From Geosiphon pyriformis (Eukaryota; Glomeromycota; Glomeromycetes; Archaeosporales; Geosiphonaceae): DNA of 64,000 nt. Shown here in pieces: positions 62,305 through 64,000 of the stretch. Each line of letters starts with the position of its first letter. The first letter of the stretch is position 1. Under the pieces are notes generated by a model. It had not been told where the DNA came from and searched no databases. It saw only the letters and a list, made by a program, of their open reading frames with translations. The stretch spans positions 429,912 through 493,911 of the forward strand of contig JAAOMT010000590.1 in NCBI GenBank assembly GCA_016748015.1. The letters run 5' to 3'. A program made the translations under genes and the position numbers.

Positions 62305-63336
62305 TTAACCGGCTGAGATAATTTCTCCTTGGCCAACAATTTTTTTTTCTGCCATATTAACTGGTATCTCTATTCTACCCATTGACCCAAATTCCTGTAT
62401 CCCTCTTACTGTTATTCCCAATTCCTTCCTTGTTTCCACTTCTACTAAGCTGGCTATTTTGATTAATGACAGGAATATGGCCTGTGCTATCTTTTCATTT
62501 GGCTCAATTGTATAGGCCTTTTCTGAGTTATTTTGTAGTATGGCACTAATATTTCCTGTATATTTTGCATCTACTATTCTCCCTCTAATATTAATCCCCT
62601 TTTTTGCTAAACTACTCCTAAATGCTAAAAGAACCATAGTTGTTGTTAAAATCTCCAGAGCTATTTTCAAATCAATGCATACTCGTGCATTTGGTTCCAA
62701 TTTGATGGCATCTTTTCCTGGATATCTTAGATCAAACTCTGCATCCATATCATGCACATGTTTTGGCATGATACCTTCACCATTATGACTAAACCATTTG
62801 AGCTCTTGTTCTTTGGAGAGGTTAGAGAGTGTGATATATTGTTCGCAGTTTGAATTGGGGTTTGAATCTAAATTGGAGTCATTGCCATTTTGAACGGAGC
62901 TGGAACCATTATTCTTGTTGTCGTCGTTGTCGGAATTTGAATCGGGATCGAATGGTAATTCCGACTTTGATGTGCAGCTGCTGATTGGTTCTTCCTCTTC
63001 GGGGATCATGTAGATCATGTGTGGTGGTGGATTGTAAATAAGGTTACAATCATCACAATATTCAAAGTTACTGGGAATTAAACAATGGTGACACAGTCTT
63101 GTATTCAATTGTGCTAGCCATTGTTCTTGCTTTTTTCTAGTGGATATCAAGTTTTGGTAGTGTTTATGGAACTCTTCTGGTTCCAGGAAATTTATAACTG
63201 GCTCTATATTCCAGTCAAGCTCAATAGGTTCTGGTGGATTGTTTTTAATTGTTCTGATTTTTTCTAGTGACAGGCCTTCAATTTTGGCAATTGTCATTTG
63301 CCATAATTCATTGTCATCGTGTGGACAACTGTCCAA
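62305..63336 (-). CDS. Gypsy B polyprotein part with zinc ribbon and dUTPase domain
   Basis: Open for 343 codons, beginning and ending at stops inside a longer polyprotein. Residues 82-97: C-x2-C ... C-x2-C (CHHC, CDDC), a zinc-ribbon-like pair. Residues 115-165: acidic Asp/Asn/Ser linker. Residues about 194-320 (62377-62757): trimeric dUTPase signature. Motif 1 AEFDLRYPG, motif 2 RSSLAKKGI, motif 3 RIVDAKYTGNI with the catalytic Asp and the uracil-pocket Tyr, motif 4 EKIAQAIF, motif 5 RGIQEFGSMG (consensus RGxxGFGSTG). dUTPase hydrolyses dUTP to dUMP and so keeps uracil out of newly made DNA. In-frame fusion to retroelement pol rules out the host housekeeping gene. Motif 5 is eroded at two positions by changes that fit transitions, so activity is uncertain. 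Confidence 0.85.
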   Translation of the reverse strand: MDSCPHDDNELWQMTIAKIEGLSLEKIRTIKNNPPEPIELDWNIEPVINFLEPEEFHKHYQNLISTRKKQEQWLAQLNTRLCHHCLIPSNFEYCDDCNLIYNPPPHMIYMIPEEEEPISSCTSKSELPFDPDSNSDNDDNKNNGSSSVQNGNDSNLDSNPNSNCEQYITLSNLSKEQELKWFSHNGEGIMPKHVHDMDAEFDLRYPGKDAIKLEPNARVCIDLKIALEILTTTMVLLAFRSSLAKKGINIRGRIVDAKYTGNISAILQNNSEKAYTIEPNEKIAQAIFLSLIKIASLVEVETRKELGITVRGIQEFGSMGRIEIPVNMAEKKIVGQGEIISAG

Positions 63337-63660
63337 TCACTGTACAGCTCTTCTCCAAGTGGCTTTTATTGGTGTTTTTTTCTCAATCCAGTCACTGATG
63401 AGGATTATGTATTGGCAGGAAACGTCGCACATTCCTCCTCTCCCAGGAATGTTGTTCTATATTCCTTTGTTAAGGAGAGTTTCTCCACAGGCTAGACATA
63501 ATGTATTATCCCATTTTCCCACTTGTTTTGGTCTTCCAAAACGTTCAATGAGGCATGTGTGACAATAGAACTTGGTTGTCATCTAATATTCTTCGTTGTC
63601 ACCACAGCATGCGCCCATTAACAACAATTTCTTGCCACAATCAATGCATATCAGTTTGGG
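63337..63660 (-). pseudogene. Gypsy B Cys-rich N-terminal region, stop-interrupted
   Basis: The same frame continues upstream with three stops at about 63338, 63460 and 63580. CxxC pairs are readable: ICIDCGKKL, KFYCHTCLIERFG, TLCLACGETL. These suggest a multi-zinc region ahead of the dUTPase, possibly nucleocapsid-like, though the spacing is not a CCHC knuckle. Confidence 0.5.
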
Positions 63661-64000
63661 TCAGTGATAGGTTGATGATTGTTGTTGATCATAGATGTAT
63701 GAGATATAAGTGTTGTTGGCTTAAGTATTTTCTTCCTTCTTCTCTTTCCCTTTTCTTTTTTCTTCTTTCCACTCCCAACTCGATGGTTCTTCTTGTTCGT
63801 TGTTGGTCCAGGTCAAATCATCTGTCTCCCAGGTCAGTTCTTTTTTTTGCTTTCCCTTGGGGTTGTCATTTTACAAAAGTATTGGTGGTAGTTCATTGTA
63901 GTTGGCGTCGGCCCAGGAGACTTGGTAAGCTTCTCAAGTAGGTTTCTTTTTCTTCTTCTCCAGTTTGATCAATAGTTTTTCTTTTGGAGGAGTCTTGAAA
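63661..64000 (-). pseudogene. Gypsy B upstream Lys/Glu-rich region, incomplete at the window edge
   Basis: The minus strand reads as charged low-complexity protein (runs of Lys, Glu and Arg) with several stops and one likely frame change. Composition fits a continuing polyprotein N terminus. The element continues past the window end, so its start cannot be assigned. Confidence 0.35.

Larger units (their letters stand above)
58451..64000 (-). mobile_element. Ty3/Gypsy-type retroelement B with dUTPase domain (runs off the window)
   Basis: Minus-strand order: Cys-rich N-terminal region (63337 to beyond 63650), CxxC zinc-ribbon-like and acidic region, dUTPase (62377-62757), beta-rich linker (61789-62274), RT (about 61098-61790), RNase H (60660-61090), integrase (59261-60292), extra coding region (58451-59250). 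The 5' LTR and any gag further upstream lie outside the window. It is better preserved than A: the integrase is open over 343 codons and the dUTPase region over 343 codons. RT has a small deletion and a stop near 61420. CG dinucleotides are more frequent here, especially at 62870-62960, suggesting a younger insertion. Confidence 0.88.

Noticed and set aside
62305-63336. Host housekeeping dUTPase (DUT1) gene
   Set aside because: The domain is in frame with retroelement polyprotein regions on both sides, has no introns and is matched by the same arrangement in element A.

Overview
The window looks like chromosomal DNA of an arbuscular-mycorrhizal fungus (Glomeromycotina; Rhizophagus/Glomus-like or a relative). 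This rests on very AT-rich intergenic DNA full of (AAT)n tracts, host genes split by many short GT-AG introns, fungal orthologues (i-AAA protease, Cdc10 septin, SUN-like Slp1, Lcb2, a DUF7137-like protein) and retroelements of a type I recognise from that group. I cannot fix the genus from sequence alone.

Host-gene part, about 1.9-43 kb. In order: YME1-type i-AAA protease (-), a DUF7137-like surface/secreted protein (+) sharing a divergent promoter with it, FIG4-type SAC phosphatase (+), an unrecognised fragmentary block (-), an AN1 zinc-finger protein (+), tRNA-Leu(CAA) (+), CDC10 septin (+), HFM1/MER3 meiotic helicase (-), SLP1/SUCO SUN-like protein (-), a small secreted Ser/Thr/Pro/Asn protein built on telomere-like hexamers (-), DRG1/RBG1 GTPase (+), BRAP2/ETP1 RING protein (+) and LCB2 serine palmitoyltransferase subunit (-). 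There is no shared pathway; these are ordinary monocistronic eukaryotic genes. Between them lie AT-rich deserts (about 29.5-30.8, 31.4-34.0, 39.2-40.9 and 42.9-45.5 kb) with microsatellites and two small 3'-end relics of LINE-like elements (about 1.1 and 25.1 kb).

Retroelement part, about 45.5-64 kb. A nearly full-length but dead LINE-like element (+) is followed by two divergent Ty3/Gypsy-type elements, both on the minus strand: A (about 53.4-57.9 kb) and B (about 58.4 kb to beyond the window end). Both Gypsy elements carry a dUTPase domain directly upstream of the reverse transcriptase region. It is well preserved in B and a remnant in A. Both also carry an extra conserved coding region after the integrase. 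No retropepsin D[ST]G site is visible between the dUTPase and RT.

All three elements show heavy C-to-T/G-to-A decay. The LINE has almost no CG dinucleotides, and in all three the RT box [YF]xDD reads [YF]xDN. The dUTPase-bearing Ty3 architecture and the recurrent DD-to-DN inactivation are the observations most worth following up. Exon boundaries were read by eye and are approximate unless exact positions are given.
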